64,000 nt of DNA, from assembly GCF_900106665.1 (NCBI RefSeq), contig NZ_FNNA01000004.1:124001-188000 (forward strand), read 5' to 3'. The notes below the pieces were generated by a model. It saw nothing but the letters and a program-made list of their open reading frames with translations. It did no database searches and had not been told where the DNA came from. How positions within the stretch are numbered: the stretch's first letter is position 1; each line of letters starts with the position of its first letter. This DNA comes from Paracoccus sanguinis. Its GTDB lineage: Bacteria > Pseudomonadota > Alphaproteobacteria > Rhodobacterales > Rhodobacteraceae. Below are positions 54,300-63,196 of this stretch, one piece after another. The position numbers and the translations under genes were made by a program.

Positions 54300-54641
54300 G
54301 TCTTCCCCTTCGAACAGGTCACCGGCCTCGGCTCCCCGAGCGTATGCTGCAGGGCGGACAATCGAGGCGAAACCGTCATTTTACTTTTTGCATAGATGAT
54401 AGCAAGACGAGAACCCTTAAAAGATTAAGTTCGGCGAGTCTTGCACCATTAGATCAGCGGCCGGCGACATATGGTCGCCCGGGCGTTTTCGCGGGCATGC
54501 CAGGGGCACCGGCAGGCGTTCGGCCGAACTGACAAACCCCTCGCCACAACATCGTGGACAAGGGCCGCGTGGTCTGGTCGGGTGGGCCCGCGCGCAGGGC
54601 CGTCAGGCCGGGCCGCACACATCGCACGCTGGGGGGCCGGG
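54300..54641. other. Divergent intergenic region between the RTX-Hint and nitrilase genes
   Basis: 342 bp with no gene. An AT-rich core (54370-54450, for example ttttactttttgcatag and acccttaaaagattaag) is a plausible place for the two promoters; no defined operator was seen. Confidence 0.4.
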
Positions 54642-55583
54642 ATGACCGACGACCGCACACGCTGGACCGCTGCCGTGGCACAGATCGCCTCGGTCCCCGA
54701 CGACGCCACCGCCTCGGCGGTGCGCGCAGCCGACGCGATCCGCACCGCCGCCGGGCAGGGTGCGCGGCTGATCGTCTTCCCCGAGGCGTTCCTCGGCGGC
54801 TATCCCAAGGGCGCGTCCTTCGGCGCCCCGATCGGGATGCGCCGCCCCGAGGGGCGCGAGGCGTTCCTGCGCTACCACCGCGCCGCGATCGACCTGCCCG
54901 GCCCCGAGACCGCCCTGATCGCCGAGGCCACCGCCGCGACCGGCGCCGTCGTCGTCATCGGCTGCATCGAGCGCGACGGCGGCACGCTCTACTGCACGGC
55001 GCTGATCTTCGAGGGGGCGCGCGGGCTCGTCGCCAAGCACCGCAAGCTGATGCCCACGGCGGGCGAGCGGCTGATCTGGGGGTTCGGCGACGGCTCGACC
55101 ATGCCGGTGGTGGACACGCCGCTCGGCCGCGTGGGCGCGGTGATCTGCTGGGAAAACTACATGCCCATGCTGCGAATGCACATGTATGCGCAGGGGGTGC
55201 AGATCTACTGCGCGCCCACCGCCGACGACCGCGACACCTGGGTGCCCTCGATGCAGCACGTCGCGCTCGAGGGGCGGTGCTACGTGCTGACCGCCTGCCA
55301 GCACATCACCCGCGGCGCCTATGCGAAGGACCATGAATCGGCGCTCGGGGACGATCCGGCGACGGTGATGATGCGCGGCGGCTCGGCGATCATCGACCCG
55401 CTGGGGCGGGTGCTGGCCGGGCCGGACTTCTCGGGCGAGACGATCCTCTACGCCGAGATCGACCCCGACCAGATCCTGCGCGGCAAGTTCGATTTCGACG
55501 TGGCGGGCCACTATGCCCGGCCCGACGTGTTCCGCCTGACGGTGGACACCCGGCCGCGCCCGGCCGTCGTGACCGAGGGGTAA
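54642..55583 (+). CDS. Nitrilase
   Basis: 313 residues from ATG at 54642 (a G-rich stretch upstream serves as ribosome-binding site). The Glu-Lys-Cys triad of the CN-hydrolase superfamily is complete: FPEAFLGGYPKG (Glu), KHRKLMPT (Lys) and VICWENYMP (Cys). The EAFLGGYP and CWENYMP forms are those of true nitrilases that turn R-CN into the acid and ammonia, as opposed to amidases. It would act on organic nitriles in the cytoplasm. Confidence 0.85.
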   Translation: MTDDRTRWTAAVAQIASVPDDATASAVRAADAIRTAAGQGARLIVFPEAFLGGYPKGASFGAPIGMRRPEGREAFLRYHRAAIDLPGPETALIAEATAATGAVVVIGCIERDGGTLYCTALIFEGARGLVAKHRKLMPTAGERLIWGFGDGSTMPVVDTPLGRVGAVICWENYMPMLRMHMYAQGVQIYCAPTADDRDTWVPSMQHVALEGRCYVLTACQHITRGAYAKDHESALGDDPATVMMRGGSAIIDPLGRVLAGPDFSGETILYAEIDPDQILRGKFDFDVAGHYARPDVFRLTVDTRPRPAVVTEG

Positions 55584-55622
55584 GGCGCCGGCCTCACGCG
55601 CCACCGCCTCACCCGTCACCGC

Positions 55623-55907
55623 CTAGCCCACCACGACATCGCCGTAATCGCGGTGGGTGGCATAGAACCGCTGCATGAAGCTGCAGCGCAGCACCGCCTT
55701 GCGCCCCGAGGCGCGCAGCAGGTCGAAGGTGCCGGTGGCGAGCCGCGTCCCGAGGCCCTGGCCGCTGTACTCGAACGGGACTTCGGTGTGGGTCAGGACG
55801 ACGTTGCCCGCCTCGTCGAGGCGATAGTAGGCGGCAGCGATGGCGTCCCCCTCGAGCGGCAGCTCGAAGCGGTTCTCGGCGGGGTTCTCGGTCACGCCGT
55901 GCGACAT
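55623..55907 (-). CDS. Small GNAT-type N-acetyltransferase (YjdJ-like)
   Basis: 94 residues. Contains the acetyl-CoA binding loop YSGQGLGTRLATGTFDLL (Q-x-x-G-x-G/A) and a late SFMQRFYATHRDYGDVV, matching the short Gcn5-related family of about 95 residues. Its ATG overlaps the stop of the upstream monooxygenase by one base (TGATG), so the two are translationally coupled. Confidence 0.8.
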   Translation of the reverse strand: MSHGVTENPAENRFELPLEGDAIAAAYYRLDEAGNVVLTHTEVPFEYSGQGLGTRLATGTFDLLRASGRKAVLRCSFMQRFYATHRDYGDVVVG

Positions 55908-57025
55908 CAGTGATCTCCTTCGGGGTCCGGGGTGGCGGGCGCGAGGCCCAGGTGGTCGACGAGTTCGCGCGCCGCGGCGGCGCCGGCACGGTTGGCGCCG
56001 ATCGTCGAGGCCGAGGGGCCGTAGCCCACGAGGTGCACCCGCGGATCGCGGGCGACCTGCGTGGCCAGCCGCCCGGTCATGGTGATGCCGCCGCCCGCCT
56101 CGCGCAGTTGCAGCGGCGCGAGGTGATCAAGGGCGCTGCGGAACCCGGTGGCCCAGATGATCGCGTCGAGCGCCTCGGCCCGCCCGTCCGGCCAGCGGAT
56201 GCCGGTCGGCGTAATCTCGGCAAACATCGGCTGGCGGGACAGGACGCCGCGCGCCGCCATCGCCTCGATCGCCGGGGTGCGGGGGATGCCGGTCACCGAC
56301 ACCACCGAGCCCGGCGTCAGGCCCTCGCGCACCCGCGCCTCGACCCGGGCGACGGCGGCGCGGCCCAGCTCGGGGCCGAACGTCGGATCGACGAACTCGG
56401 GCGGGCGGCGCGTCACCCAGATCGTGCGGGCGACGCGGGACACCTCGTCGAGGATCTGCAGCGCCGAGATGCCCGCGCCGACGATCGCCACCCGCTGGCC
56501 GGCGAAGGCCGCCGCCGTCCGGTAGTCCTGGGTGTGGATCTGCCGGCCCTCGAAGCGTTCGCGGCCGGGATAATAGGGGATCTGCGGCGCGTCCCATGTC
56601 CCGGTGGCGTTGATGATGCCGCGGGCCGAGAAGGTCTCGTGATCCGTCTCGACCCGCAGCCGCGCGCCGCGGTTGCAGACCATCCGCACCGTGACCGGCC
56701 GATATATGGGCAGGTGGAACCGCTCCTCGTAGGCGCGGAAATAGGCCGGCACCGCCTCGGCCGCGCGCACCTCGGTCTGGTCAGGGTCGAGCACCTCGGC
56801 GAACCCCATCCCCGGCAGGTCGTGCAGCCGGTTGATCGTCTTCATGGTGAGCGAGGGCCAGCGGAACTGCCACGCCCCGCCGGGCCGGGGCGATTTGTCG
56901 AGGACGAGGAAGCCCTTACCGCTGGTGAGCCCGAGCCGCTGAAGGTGATAGGCCGACAAGAGCCCGGCCTGCCCGCCGCCGATGACGAGAATGTCGATCT
57001 TGTAGGCGAGGGTGCTGGGGGTCAT
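55907..57025 (-). CDS. FAD/NADPH-dependent flavin monooxygenase
   Basis: 372 residues from ATG at 57025. Two dinucleotide-binding motifs (ILVIGGGQAGLLSAYHL, RVAIVGAGISALQIL) flank the FMO-type layout, with ATGTWDAPQIPYYPG in between and an IIWATGFRSALDHL at the end. Similar proteins are annotated as YpeE/CzcO-like monooxygenases. It precedes the GNAT gene in one operon. The nitrilase gene is convergent with this operon; a shared nitrile/aldoxime function is possible but unproven. Confidence 0.75.
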   Translation of the reverse strand: MTPSTLAYKIDILVIGGGQAGLLSAYHLQRLGLTSGKGFLVLDKSPRPGGAWQFRWPSLTMKTINRLHDLPGMGFAEVLDPDQTEVRAAEAVPAYFRAYEERFHLPIYRPVTVRMVCNRGARLRVETDHETFSARGIINATGTWDAPQIPYYPGRERFEGRQIHTQDYRTAAAFAGQRVAIVGAGISALQILDEVSRVARTIWVTRRPPEFVDPTFGPELGRAAVARVEARVREGLTPGSVVSVTGIPRTPAIEAMAARGVLSRQPMFAEITPTGIRWPDGRAEALDAIIWATGFRSALDHLAPLQLREAGGGITMTGRLATQVARDPRVHLVGYGPSASTIGANRAGAAAARELVDHLGLAPATPDPEGDH

Positions 57026-57479
57026 CGGGTGGTCCGGGGGGGCGGGTGCGCGGCGCGTTGGGGGCCCGGGCCAGACTGGACGGGCCGAGGGGCGTGGGCA
57101 AGGGGCGGCGGCGGGACGGAGAACCTCGCCATGCCGGGCGGGCGGTTGCGTGCCGCTGCGTGCTGACCGGGCATCGTGGAGGCGGTGGGCGGCGGTTAGA
57201 CTGAGCGCATTCCATCTGAATGGTATCAGGCGATCGAGCCGGATCACCCGTTCTATCCCGGGCTGTTCGATGCCTTGACGCTCTTTCTGGGCCAATAGGG
57301 CAACTCGCCGAGTGCGGCCGTCCCGATCGATCTTCCTATCGCCACCGCGAAAGCCGCGGCCATGGACATGTCGACCGAAGATGACATGATCCGGGCCGAT
57401 CTTGTGATCGCTACGCTGCCCGCCGTCCTCCGAACCTGCACCGCCGCCTCGCCGCAGCCATCGTCAAAGGAGACTGAAG
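57026..57479. other. 454-bp gap with short gene remnants
   Basis: A 32-codon frame ends at a TAG at 57296-57298 and reads ...EWYQAIEPDHPFYPGLF and then DALTLFLGQ; it has no start and looks like the 3' stump of a lost gene. A second short frame from 57362 (MDMSTEDDMIRADLVIATLP) also lacks homologous features I can name. The gap marks the edge of the nuclease/MBL/PycTM segment. Confidence 0.4.
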
Positions 57480-58419
57480 ATGTTCAAACGGGGATTTTCC
57501 ACCCGCGCGCGCCGTCAAGGCTACCCAGCCAAGCTGGACTGGGTCTTGCGCGACCTTGAAAAGGATGGGTGGGTCCGTGACCTCTTTCGTCGTTGGCGCC
57601 CGGGGGGCCACCCGCTCGGTGAAGCGGGCCTGCGCTTGGCCCTGCGGGATGATGAAGCGCATTTCTATCGTTTCGGCGGGCGCGCGGCCGCCTTGTCAGT
57701 CGAGGAAACCAAGGGTCCGCGCGTCACGGTCGATGCCACGTACGACGGGCGCCCGGGTGACAAGGCCCACCAGGCCCTATTCCCCGACCCCGGCGGAATT
57801 CGATCGCTGGACCGCCACCATCGACACGCGACGGGCCGCCGAGAAGACCTCGCGCGAAAAGGCCCTCATCGAGGCCTTGCTGGCTCATCCCGACAGCCGC
57901 CATGTGATCGATCTCGAAACCACCTTTCCGGGTGGCGGGGCACGGCGGATCGATCTGATGACGCTCGAGATGGTGGACGGCAGGCCAACGGTGATCGCCG
58001 GCGAAGTGAAGACCTACGATGACGGCCGAATGCGCCGGAACGCCGAAGCGTGGCTGACGGAGGACGGGAAACCGGAGATCTTCAAGCAGCGGAAACTTTA
58101 CCGGCATAATATCGCCGCGAACCGCGAAGCCATGGCGACGCAATATGCCATCGCAGCGATGCAGATGATCCGCCTTGCCGACGCTGCAGGCATCGATTGG
58201 GACGTCCCCGAGGCGTTCCGCGCGGCAGCCGAAGAGGGCACCGTCGCCGTCGACCCCGAGTTGCGCCTGATCGTCGTCGGCGAGAGCCGCGAAGCCCGGA
58301 ACTACGCAAGCTGGCCGCCGCACAGGAAACGCCTGATCGACGCGGGGTTCTGCGGGGTTGAGCTGGTGGAGGGTCAGGGCCTTGGCCAGCTTTCGACCGT
58401 CACCGCATGGTCGGAATAA
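57480..58419 (+). pseudogene. PD-(D/E)XK-nuclease-like protein, split by a one-base frameshift
   Basis: ATG at 57480 follows an ideal AAAGGAGACTGAAG site and encodes MFKRGFSTRARRQGYPAKLD, continuing to about 57775. The matching C-terminal half lies one base later: from YSPTPAEFDRWTATIDTRR onward in the +1 frame to the stop at 58417. One extra C in GCCCTAT near 57777 explains the break. The second half has a PD-(D/E)XK-like core: RRIDLMTLEMVDGRPTVI followed by AGEVKT (I-D...E-x-K). About 313 residues if repaired. Restriction-endonuclease-like fold is my inference; I cannot name the family. The next gene overlaps its end by 13 bp. Confidence 0.6.
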
Positions 58420-59639
58420 CCGTCCACCGTGGCACGGCGGAGATCGGCGGAAGCTGTATCGAGATCGCGCATGACGGCGCGCGACTGATCCTCGACTGCG
58501 GTCTGCCTCTCAACCTTCCCGAGGGGACGTCGGGCGAGCTTGCGCCGACGCTGGACCTCCGACGACCGGTTCAGGGGGTTCTTCTCTCTCATGGACATGC
58601 CGATCACCACGGGCTGGTCGGCCAGCTTCCAGCAGAATGGCCGGTCTGGTCGGGGGCGCCGACGCGGCGCCTCGTCGCCATCGGCGAGCGGCTGTTCGAT
58701 CGCGCCTCTCCCGCGGTCTGGAACACGTGGGTTTCGGGTCAGAGTTTCGACCTGGGACCGTTCCGGGTGACCCCGCACCTCACCGATCACTCGGGTTTCG
58801 ATGCTCACATGCTCGAAGTCGAGGTCGCGGGGCGGCGTATCCTCTATTCCGGCGACTTCCGAACCCATGGACGCAAGGGGGAATTGGTCCGGCGTCTCCG
58901 CCTGGGCGGCGAGGTCGACGTGCTGCTTCTCGAGGGAACGAACCTGGCTGGCGGCAAACCCCACGATCGCGAGCAGGATCTGGAGGAGCGGTTCGTCGAA
59001 CTCGCGACACGCACACCGGGTCGGATGCTGGTTGCGGCATCGGCTCAGAACCTGGACCGGATCGTGACCCTGTTTCGGGCGGCCCGCAGAACCCGGCGAA
59101 TCTTGGTCGTCGATCTCTACACCGCATATGTGCTGGAAACGGTTCCAGGCGCCGCAGCCATTCCGCGTCCCTCCTGGGGGGTTCCGGAACTCCGCCCGCT
59201 CATCTTGTCGAGGATGGCACACAGATTCCGCGAGAAGGGCATGGGTGATTTCGTGGACGCCATGGCGCGATGCCAGGGACTTTCGGCACGCACGCTCGCT
59301 GAGGCTGTCCCCGGGGCAATCCTGCTGGTCCGCCCGCGTATGATCCCCGACCTCACCAGAAATGGGTTCATCCCTGCCGCGGGCGACGTCCTGATCTGGT
59401 CACAGTGGACCGGCTATCTGGACCGCCCTGACATCCGCGAGATGCGGGACTGGGCCCAGAATGCGGCGTTCGAGATCATTCATACCAGCGGCCACGCGAG
59501 CGGAGACGCGCTGAGAGCGTTTGCCGCGGCTGTTGGTGCCAGGTCCATCGTTCCCGTGCATGGCGAGTGCTGGGACACGCGGGCTCAAGGGTTCGACCAT
59601 ATCGCCCGCCTGGCAGACGGTGAGACACTCGTGGTTTGA
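58407..59639 (+). CDS. MBL-fold ribonuclease-like protein (RNase J/beta-CASP-related)
   Basis: 410 residues; ATG at 58407 lies inside the last codons of the preceding gene. The zinc-binding HxHxDH appears as SHGHADHHG (61-69), with D/H ligands later in YSGDFRTHGR and near the C-terminus HTSGHASGDALRAFAAAVGA and IVPVHGE, the pattern of RNase J and related mRNA-processing enzymes. The central 190-300 region (AASAQNLDRIVTLF, VDLYTAYVLE) corresponds to the beta-CASP-type insertion. Coupling to a nuclease-like gene suggests a two-protein system acting on nucleic acid. Confidence 0.75.
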   Translation: MVGITVHRGTAEIGGSCIEIAHDGARLILDCGLPLNLPEGTSGELAPTLDLRRPVQGVLLSHGHADHHGLVGQLPAEWPVWSGAPTRRLVAIGERLFDRASPAVWNTWVSGQSFDLGPFRVTPHLTDHSGFDAHMLEVEVAGRRILYSGDFRTHGRKGELVRRLRLGGEVDVLLLEGTNLAGGKPHDREQDLEERFVELATRTPGRMLVAASAQNLDRIVTLFRAARRTRRILVVDLYTAYVLETVPGAAAIPRPSWGVPELRPLILSRMAHRFREKGMGDFVDAMARCQGLSARTLAEAVPGAILLVRPRMIPDLTRNGFIPAAGDVLIWSQWTGYLDRPDIREMRDWAQNAAFEIIHTSGHASGDALRAFAAAVGARSIVPVHGECWDTRAQGFDHIARLADGETLVV

Positions 59640-59762
59640 GTGTGGAGCCTGGAACCGACGAATATTGCTCTATTCATATGTTAAAGCCTGCGTGGTCCCT
59701 GTTCCTGCTATGCAGGTGAAATAAGTTGAAATGCCCTTGGTATACCGTACGCGAAAGAGGCG

Positions 59763-61868
59763 ATGGCCATGACAGTTTCCGATGACCCGCAGACCGAGCA
59801 ACTTGACAAGAGCACCGTTGCGAAAGGTCGCGGGATCACGGGAAAGGTCAGGGCAGGCGGCCGGGATCTCGCTGCCTCGGCGTCGACGGCTGGTCCAGAG
59901 GGTGAGACCGGGCGCGAGCCGTCCCGGACCATGACGGGGCTGGGATCGTCTCTCAAGGCCGCTGCGGACCGCCCACACGCGGATGGAGCGGGTGGCGACA
60001 CGCCACTGAACGTTACGCCTGCCGTGCCGGGGACTGGCGATGCCACAGTCAGCATCGACGTCTCGCGCGTGAAGAAGTCCAAGGACAAGAAGAAAAAGAA
60101 GAAATCCGCGGCGGCCAAGGCTGCCGACCCCGCACGGCCGGCGGCGCCAGACGGTTACGTCCTGCCGAATGCGCCGGACACCGAGGCAGCCTCTCCCGAT
60201 CCGGCCGGCCCAACGGCCGAGGGCACCGCCCCCCGCGAGACCGCCCCCCCGGGACCGGCCGCACCGACTGCGGCGACCAAGAAGCGCAGCAAGGACGGGG
60301 CCGACGACGACGGCAAGCCGCTCGGCACCTCCAAGGCGGTCGAGACGATGTTCCGCAATGCCGTCCGCGCCGAGCTGGACATCATCGCCCTGGCCGCGAC
60401 CAAGGCCAACATCATGATCTCGCTCAACGGCTTCATCATCTCGGCGCTGATGATCTCGGGGGCGTTCCTGTTCAATTCCTCACCCGGCTTCCTGTTTCCG
60501 GCGGGGGTGTTCCTGCTCACCTCGGCAGCCTCGATCGTCTTCGCGCTGCTGGCGGCGTCGCCCGAGCGCGCCGACCTGATCGCCTCGATCTGGACCTGGG
60601 GGCGGGACGTGGTGGCGCGACGCGCCCGGCTGCGCGACCTCCGCGACTACGTGATGCGCGGCCGCGATGCGCGCCCGCCGGACGAGCTGAACCTGCTGAT
60701 CTACGAGGATCGCGTGCGGATGACGCGCGACGAGCACTGGGACCGGATGCAGGCGCTGCTGCGCGACCGGGACGGCATCTACCACCGGATGACCGACCAG
60801 CTCTACTGGCTGGGCCAGATGGCCAACCACAAGTTCAAGCTGCTGAACGTCTCCTACACCGTGTTCCGCTGGGGCCTGCTCGCCTCGGTGCTGACCTTCT
60901 TTACCGTCAAGTCCACCGTCGCCCTCTTCCCCGGCCTTTCCGGCGAGCGGCCGGTGCGGCTGCAGAACCTCGGGATCGCCGAGTTCAGCGACATCTACGA
61001 GCCCTCGGCCGTGCAGCAGCTGCCCGACGGCCGCATCCTCGTGGTCGAGGACGAGGCCAAGCGCGCCGTCAGCGTCATGACGCTGGCCGAGGACGGCAGC
61101 CTCGTCGAGGACAGCACGGCCGACCTGCGCCTGACCCGCGCCTTCGGGCGCAAGCTCTCGGACCTCGAGGGCCTGTCGATCGACCAAACCGAGAACATCT
61201 ATGCGATCACCTCGCATTCGGCGACGGCCAAGGGCGAGCGGTCCCCCGACCGCGAGCAGTTGCTGCGCTTCCGCATCAGTGGCAGCACCGTCGGCGACAT
61301 CGCCAGCGTCACCAACCTGCGCGATGCGCTGGCCGGCGACGCGGCCCTGGCCGAGGCGCTGCGGGGCGCGGCGGGCGAGCCGGTGGACATGGGCAAGCTC
61401 AACATCGAGGGGCTGGCCTTTCACCAGCAGACCGGCCAGCTTCTCCTGGGCCTGCGCGCGCCCAAGGCGGGCGACCGCTCGATCATCATCCCGATCCGCA
61501 ATCCCGGCGCGATGTTCGACGAGGCGGCGGCGCCCGCCTTCGGCGCGCCGATCCTGCTGGACCTGCAGGACGGCGGCATCCGCGCGCTGAGCTTCGATCC
61601 GGTGCTGGGCGCCTTCCTGATCGTCAACGAGATCGAGGGCGACGACGACAACAAGGTATCGCAGCTCTGGACTTGGAGCGGCGATCCCGCCGTCGCGGCC
61701 GAGCCGATCGCGCTGCCCGAGATCATCAACCTCAACAACGTCGAGTCGATCGATTCGGTAATGGTGCACGGCGAGCCGCGGCTGCTGATCATGAGCGACG
61801 AGGGCGACCCGAAGAAGAACCGCCCGGCGAGATACATGATGCTGGATTACGGGCAGCTGGGCGGGTGA
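59763..61868 (+). CDS. Membrane protein: disordered Lys-rich N-terminus, Pycsar-effector-like TM domain (PycTM/DUF5706) and C-terminal beta-propeller-like domain (DUF3616-like)
   Basis: 701 residues. 1-190: disordered, Pro/Ala rich, with an eight-lysine patch (105-115). 195-385: PycTM-like region: FRNAVRAELDIIALAATKANIM, hydrophobic helices at about 219-238 and 242-265, then YHRMTDQLYWLGQMANHKFKLL and a last helix at 366-385. PycTM proteins are the membrane-disrupting effectors of Pycsar anti-phage systems. 400-700: repeated beta segments with LSDLEGLSIDQTENIYAITS, NIEGLAFHQQTGQLLLGLRA and NVESIDSVMVHGEPRLLIMS, resembling DUF3616. No cyclase gene is in the window. I know no described protein with this fusion; the domain names are from memory of motif patterns. 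Confidence 0.7.
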   Translation: MAMTVSDDPQTEQLDKSTVAKGRGITGKVRAGGRDLAASASTAGPEGETGREPSRTMTGLGSSLKAAADRPHADGAGGDTPLNVTPAVPGTGDATVSIDVSRVKKSKDKKKKKKSAAAKAADPARPAAPDGYVLPNAPDTEAASPDPAGPTAEGTAPRETAPPGPAAPTAATKKRSKDGADDDGKPLGTSKAVETMFRNAVRAELDIIALAATKANIMISLNGFIISALMISGAFLFNSSPGFLFPAGVFLLTSAASIVFALLAASPERADLIASIWTWGRDVVARRARLRDLRDYVMRGRDARPPDELNLLIYEDRVRMTRDEHWDRMQALLRDRDGIYHRMTDQLYWLGQMANHKFKLLNVSYTVFRWGLLASVLTFFTVKSTVALFPGLSGERPVRLQNLGIAEFSDIYEPSAVQQLPDGRILVVEDEAKRAVSVMTLAEDGSLVEDSTADLRLTRAFGRKLSDLEGLSIDQTENIYAITSHSATAKGERSPDREQLLRFRISGSTVGDIASVTNLRDALAGDAALAEALRGAAGEPVDMGKLNIEGLAFHQQTGQLLLGLRAPKAGDRSIIIPIRNPGAMFDEAAAPAFGAPILLDLQDGGIRALSFDPVLGAFLIVNEIEGDDDNKVSQLWTWSGDPAVAAEPIALPEIINLNNVESIDSVMVHGEPRLLIMSDEGDPKKNRPARYMMLDYGQLGG

Positions 61869-61873
61869 GGTTT

Positions 61874-61900
61874 TGGTGGGCCTCCAGCGGAGGCCCACCA
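61874..61900. terminator. Strong bidirectional hairpin between convergent genes
   Basis: TGGTGGGCCTCC, loop AGC, then the exact reverse complement: 12-bp stem beginning six bases after the PycTM-fusion stop and before the end of tonB. TTT precedes it on the plus strand. It probably stops both transcripts. Confidence 0.6.
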
Positions 61901-61948
61901 TCCGGTCCTCGCGGGGCCGCCGTTCAGATACGGCCGCCCGAAACCTGC

Positions 61949-62782
61949 TCAGCGGGCGATCCGCACCGGGACGACGACCGACAGCCCTCGCCCGCCCGGG
62001 GGCGCGGGCAGCCGGCCGAGGCGGCGGATCTGGCGGGTCAGCGCGGCGTCGAGCGTGCCGCCGGCCGAGGTGACCGCGGCGCCGGTGATGCGGCCGGCGC
62101 CATCCACCGTCAGGCTGATCGAGGCGGATACGGGTTGGCGGGTATTGTAGCGACCGCGCTGCATGTGGCGGGCAACGACGGCTGAGGCGGTGGCGCGCCA
62201 GCTTGCCTGCGCCTTTGCGCCTGCGCCCTTGCCCGCGCCGCTCGCCTGCGCGGCGGGGCGCGGTGACGCCACCGACGCCGGTGCGCGCGTCCGGGCGGCA
62301 GGCTGGGCGGCGGGCGTCTGTGACGGCTTGCGCGTATCGGCCGAGCGCGGCGCGCGCGGCGTCTCGGGGTCCGGCGCGCGCGGGCGCGTCACCCGCTCGG
62401 GGCGGGGGGCAGGGCGCTCGGCCGGGGCAGAGGGCGGCAGCAGGGCCGCAGCGTCGAGGCGCGGCAGCGGCTCGATCGGGGGGAGTTCGATCTGCGGGGG
62501 CAGGGGGTCGGCGATTGCGGTCGGCTCCACCGGCTCCGAGGCCGAGGGCGGCGCTTCGACATCCGGCGGAGGCGTGGTCACGGGCCCCAAAAGCGACAGC
62601 CCCGACTCCGGCACGTCGAAATCCGGCGCCGGCGGCGGCGGGGCGAGGTCCACGAAGATCGGCTGCCCCGCCGGGGGCGGCGGCTCGGGACGGGCGGACA
62701 TGACCCACAGGGCCGCGCCCGCATGGCCGCCAAGGACGAGCAGCGCCGCCGACGCCCAGCCGACCGTGCGCGCGGCCCTCAC
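61949..62782 (-). CDS. tonB: TonB energy-transducer protein
   Basis: 277 residues. One N-terminal membrane helix (VGWASAALLVLGGHAGAALWVM), a very long Pro-rich periplasmic spacer (residues 30-190), and a C-terminal TonB domain: ISLTVDGAGRITGAAVTSAGG then LDAALTRQIRRLGRLPAPPGG. The YP motif of E. coli TonB is replaced by RYN. It couples the proton force to outer-membrane receptors. Start overlaps the exbD stop. Confidence 0.85.
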   Translation of the reverse strand: MRAARTVGWASAALLVLGGHAGAALWVMSARPEPPPPAGQPIFVDLAPPPPAPDFDVPESGLSLLGPVTTPPPDVEAPPSASEPVEPTAIADPLPPQIELPPIEPLPRLDAAALLPPSAPAERPAPRPERVTRPRAPDPETPRAPRSADTRKPSQTPAAQPAARTRAPASVASPRPAAQASGAGKGAGAKAQASWRATASAVVARHMQRGRYNTRQPVSASISLTVDGAGRITGAAVTSAGGTLDAALTRQIRRLGRLPAPPGGRGLSVVVPVRIAR

Positions 62783-63195
62783 GGCCCGGCCTCGAGCCCC
62801 ACCAGCGCGAGGCGCAGGTAGCCCGCCGCGCGCAGGCGGTTCATCAGCGCCATCAGGTCGCCATAAGCCACGCGTTCGTCGGCGCGCAGGAACAGCCGCG
62901 CCTCGGGGTCGCCGTCCGTCGCACGGGCCAGCGCGGCGGCCAGCGCACCCGCGGCGACGGCCTCGGTGCCGACGGCGATCGAGAGGTCCGGCTTCAGCGT
63001 CACCCAGACGGGCTGGTCGGGGCGCGGGGCCTGCGGCGCGCCCGACGCGGGCAGGTCCACGTTGATGTCCACCGTCGCCAGCGGCGCCGCCACCATGAAG
63101 ATGATGAGCAGCACCAGCATCACGTCGATGAAGGGCGTGACGTTGATCTCGGCCATCTCGCCGGTGCCCTCGGGGTCATGCAGGCCCGCGGCCAT
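62779..63195 (-). CDS. exbD: ExbD biopolymer transport protein
   Basis: 138 residues. One membrane helix with the conserved aspartate: INVTPFIDVMLVLLIIFMVAA, then a periplasmic beta domain. Together with ExbB it uses the proton gradient to drive TonB. It starts one base after the exbB stop. Confidence 0.92.
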   Translation of the reverse strand: MAAGLHDPEGTGEMAEINVTPFIDVMLVLLIIFMVAAPLATVDINVDLPASGAPQAPRPDQPVWVTLKPDLSIAVGTEAVAAGALAAALARATDGDPEARLFLRADERVAYGDLMALMNRLRAAGYLRLALVGLEAGP

Positions 63196-63196
63196 C

